Shown here: positions 62,163 to 64,000 of the stretch, piece after piece
Layout: the number at the start of each line of letters is the position of its first letter
How positions within the stretch are numbered: position 1 is the first letter of the stretch
Source of the DNA: Tridacna crocea
Taxonomy: Eukaryota > Mollusca > Bivalvia > Cardiida > Cardiidae
DNA: 64,000 nucleotides
Reading direction: 5' to 3'
NCBI GenBank assembly: GCA_943736015.1
Contig: OX031056.1
Coordinates: 68,847,277-68,911,276 of the forward strand
The notes under the pieces: generated by a model
Told to the model about the DNA's origin: nothing
The model's database searches: none
Seen by the model: the letters and a program-made list of their open reading frames with translations, nothing else
Translations under genes and position numbers: made by a program

Positions 62163-62390
62163 TTGCAAGCCAAGGGTGACAATCCACTACACTACTCTAC
62201 CCTTGGCCGATCGAGCTTGATTTTGACATTCCCCAGATACGCATTTTCATTGGTTGCAGCTAGCTCTAACTGCACCGTATCAAATCACTCGTAGCATTTC
62301 ATCTTTGATAAAAAATAGGACAAGGTCGCAACCTTTCAGATAAAAATAGGAGGTAAGCATGGATACATCCGTGGATGTGTGCAGGATCTG
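62163..62390. repeat. dispersed repeat, sister of 12561-12982
   Basis: CTACCCTTGGCCGATCGAGC, CTCGTAGCATTTCATCTTTG and similar blocks follow the 12.6-kb element. Its GCAAGCCAAGG end is present on the left; the right end is missing. It lies in the P450 upstream intron. Confidence 0.65.
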
Positions 62391-62609
62391 TAATGATATA
62401 TTACCGGGAAAAAAAAAAACAACATAGAGGAACAATATTTACAGAAAGTTACAGCATGACCAATAAATTATCAGAAGTTTTAGGCTATATCCCAGCGCCT
62501 GACCATGGAGTGTCGAAGTAAATTTGTGGTTATTGCTTCATGTTGAGATAATTCCTCAACCAGGAAGAGTTGACACTTGAAAATTTTGTCTTGCAAATCT
62601 TCAATATAC
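62391..62609. other. P450 intron sequence, nothing recognised
   Basis: A short run of A near 62410 is the only notable point. Confidence 0.4.
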
Positions 62610-63827
62610 AGTAAAACCTCTCCTCCCGACCACCCCGACAGTACGAGCAACCCGCTATTAAGAACGTTTTTTGCCAGAACGGAATTTTTCCTTCTTCAAG
62701 ATCAATGATCATAACCCCGGAAATACGAAAACCCGCTATTCCGAAATTACGACCACCGTTTTCAGTACCAATATGAATTTACCTGTGGATTTTCACCCCG
62801 AGAAACGACCACTCGATTTCCATAACATATTTACAAGCAGCTAATTTTCACGCGTCCGTAATGGCCAACCATAGACTGTGCCACATGTACGAATATTCTT
62901 GGGTCCGATGGAAATGACAATTAATTATCGGTCTGTTGTTTGTCCACTGACAATTGATCGTAACGTGATTGTGTTAATTAATCAGGATGTTACGTAACAT
63001 AACCAAATGACCTGTGAATGGATATGTTTAAAACCATCGATTTGGCTTTCACACGGCAATCAAGCGTTTATCACACGTCTCTGACCCGGATAACAAACAT
63101 GTCTACATCCGGGTGACCAGGTTTATTGTTTATAGCTGACTGATGTAATTTACGACGTTTGAGTTTAGCGGTGATCGAGATGGGATTATCATTTTGAATT
63201 TGGAACTTTACATACTGTAATTATACCGTAACGAATATGCGATTTTTAACAAGTGAACACGAAGAAAGTAAGAGCGACAATTAGCAGGCCAGTTCGAATT
63301 TTAAACTCGGATGAAAAAAATAGAGGGGTGGGGAGGGGGGGTCCGTATACGTCAATCGTTCAAATATCAGCCCGTATTCGAAAATCTTTGTTTTAGAATG
63401 AAATTCGGCAGTTTTGACTATGAGTTTTTAAGACTACACGAAGTGAAAAAGCATAAATTCTATCAGAACTAACATAAGATCATTTAGTCTTCAGATACAT
63501 TTAGTTAATGTACATACCTGGTTTTGATTGTTTTAAATAGGCAATTATGAATTGACATGCTTTTACAGGTGGACTTATTTCACAAATTTAAGGAAAAATA
63601 ATACTTTTCAGTGAACATGAAAATGTTGTTGTCATTTTCATTTGTATACTTAGGCTTCCGTACGTCAAATGCATTTACTACTCGCGTCATTTAGCCCTGC
63701 ACAAGTCTACTCAGAGCCTGGGTTTATATCAAAATGTAGGCGTGTGAAACCCGGAAATCAGACCACCCCACTAATAAGACCAAATTTTAAAAGTACCGTG
63801 AGTGGTCTTAATAGAGGAGTTTTACTG
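62610..63827. mobile_element. pogo/Tigger-like non-autonomous element, 1.2 kb
   Basis: CAGTAAAACCTCTCCTCC at the left and GAGGAGTTTTACTG at the right are inverted ends. TA directly flanks both (62608-62609 and 63828-63829). CAGTAAAACCTC-type ends and a TA target are known from pogo/Tigger elements of the Tc1/mariner superfamily. 'GACCAC' and 'CCGCTATT' motifs repeat just inside the left end. There is no transposase ORF. Confidence 0.78.
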
Positions 63828-64000
63828 TAATTATGATCAATACACATGCCAAGTTTCAATACAATTGAAAGAAAACTGAGGACTTTGTGACATAAAATTA
63901 CTAGTATTTTGTACACAGATGGACTCATGGATAGATAGACGGACAGACAAACCAATAGACAGGCTGATTCCAGTATACCCCCGAACCCATTCGTTTTGTG
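63828..64000 (+). repeat. dispersed repeat running off the right edge
   Basis: CAGGCTGATTCCAGTATACCC matches 50320-50340, and AATTGAAAGAAAACTGAGGA-like text precedes it. Similar to the repeat units at 49.6-50.4 kb. Confidence 0.55.

Noticed and set aside
62530-62712. possible additional P450 exon on the minus strand
   Set aside because: The ORF lies across the end of the pogo-like element; it has no P450 motif (no ExxR helix) and no suitable splice pair.

Overview
The window is AT-rich nuclear DNA from an animal. Genes are sparse and split by introns with GT/AG boundaries, no operons are visible, and most of the sequence is short non-coding mobile elements. The gene families and repeat styles (tRNA-derived SINEs, TTAA-bounded palindromic MITEs, 'GGGCCATGATGGCCCT' repeats and ~140-bp degenerate tandem repeats) suggest a bivalve mollusc. 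My impression that the GC-rich hairpin family is typical of dreissenid mussels comes from memory and is unverified.

Only three protein-coding loci can be supported. (1) A complete three-exon MFSD4/NAGLT1-like sugar transporter lies on the minus strand (exons 17844-17713, 7018-6727, 5331-4241). The exons join in frame to 504 codons plus stop. Its first intron is 10.7 kb and packed with repeats. (2) An apparently single-exon rhodopsin-like 7TM receptor of 356 residues lies on the plus strand (41440-42510). (3) The last two exons of a CYP4-type cytochrome P450 lie on the minus strand (62069-61890 and 60615-60449). Its upstream exons are presumably beyond the right edge.

Almost everything else is repeats. 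Family A is a ~230-bp TTAA-flanked MITE with a 67-bp central palindrome; more than 30 copies are present and they are densest from 49 to 61 kb. Family B (5 copies) is related to A. Family C is a ~200-bp palindromic MITE. Family D is a GC-rich hairpin, and family E is a ~255-bp element carrying two D-like hairpins. Family F is a 'GATCAGACTGC' hairpin. Family G is a ~450-bp element with a 145-bp snap-back end. Family H is a ~550-bp TTAA element. Family I is the 'AAGAGGGCCATGATGGCCCT' repeat. At least three tRNA-derived SINE families, a pogo/Tigger-like element, several foldback elements, a 27-bp minisatellite and simple repeats are also present. Several elements are nested, which gives an insertion order and, in two cases, pre-insertion sites.

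The most notable signal is at the level of these elements. Families A and B have the same palindrome backbone but differ by four paired changes that keep both arms complementary, and the D/E hairpins vary in the same arm-matched way. Adjacent family A copies also repeatedly share or abut a single TTAA. I found no gene cluster resembling a new enzymatic or defence system. Letters for repeat families are used only within this annotation.
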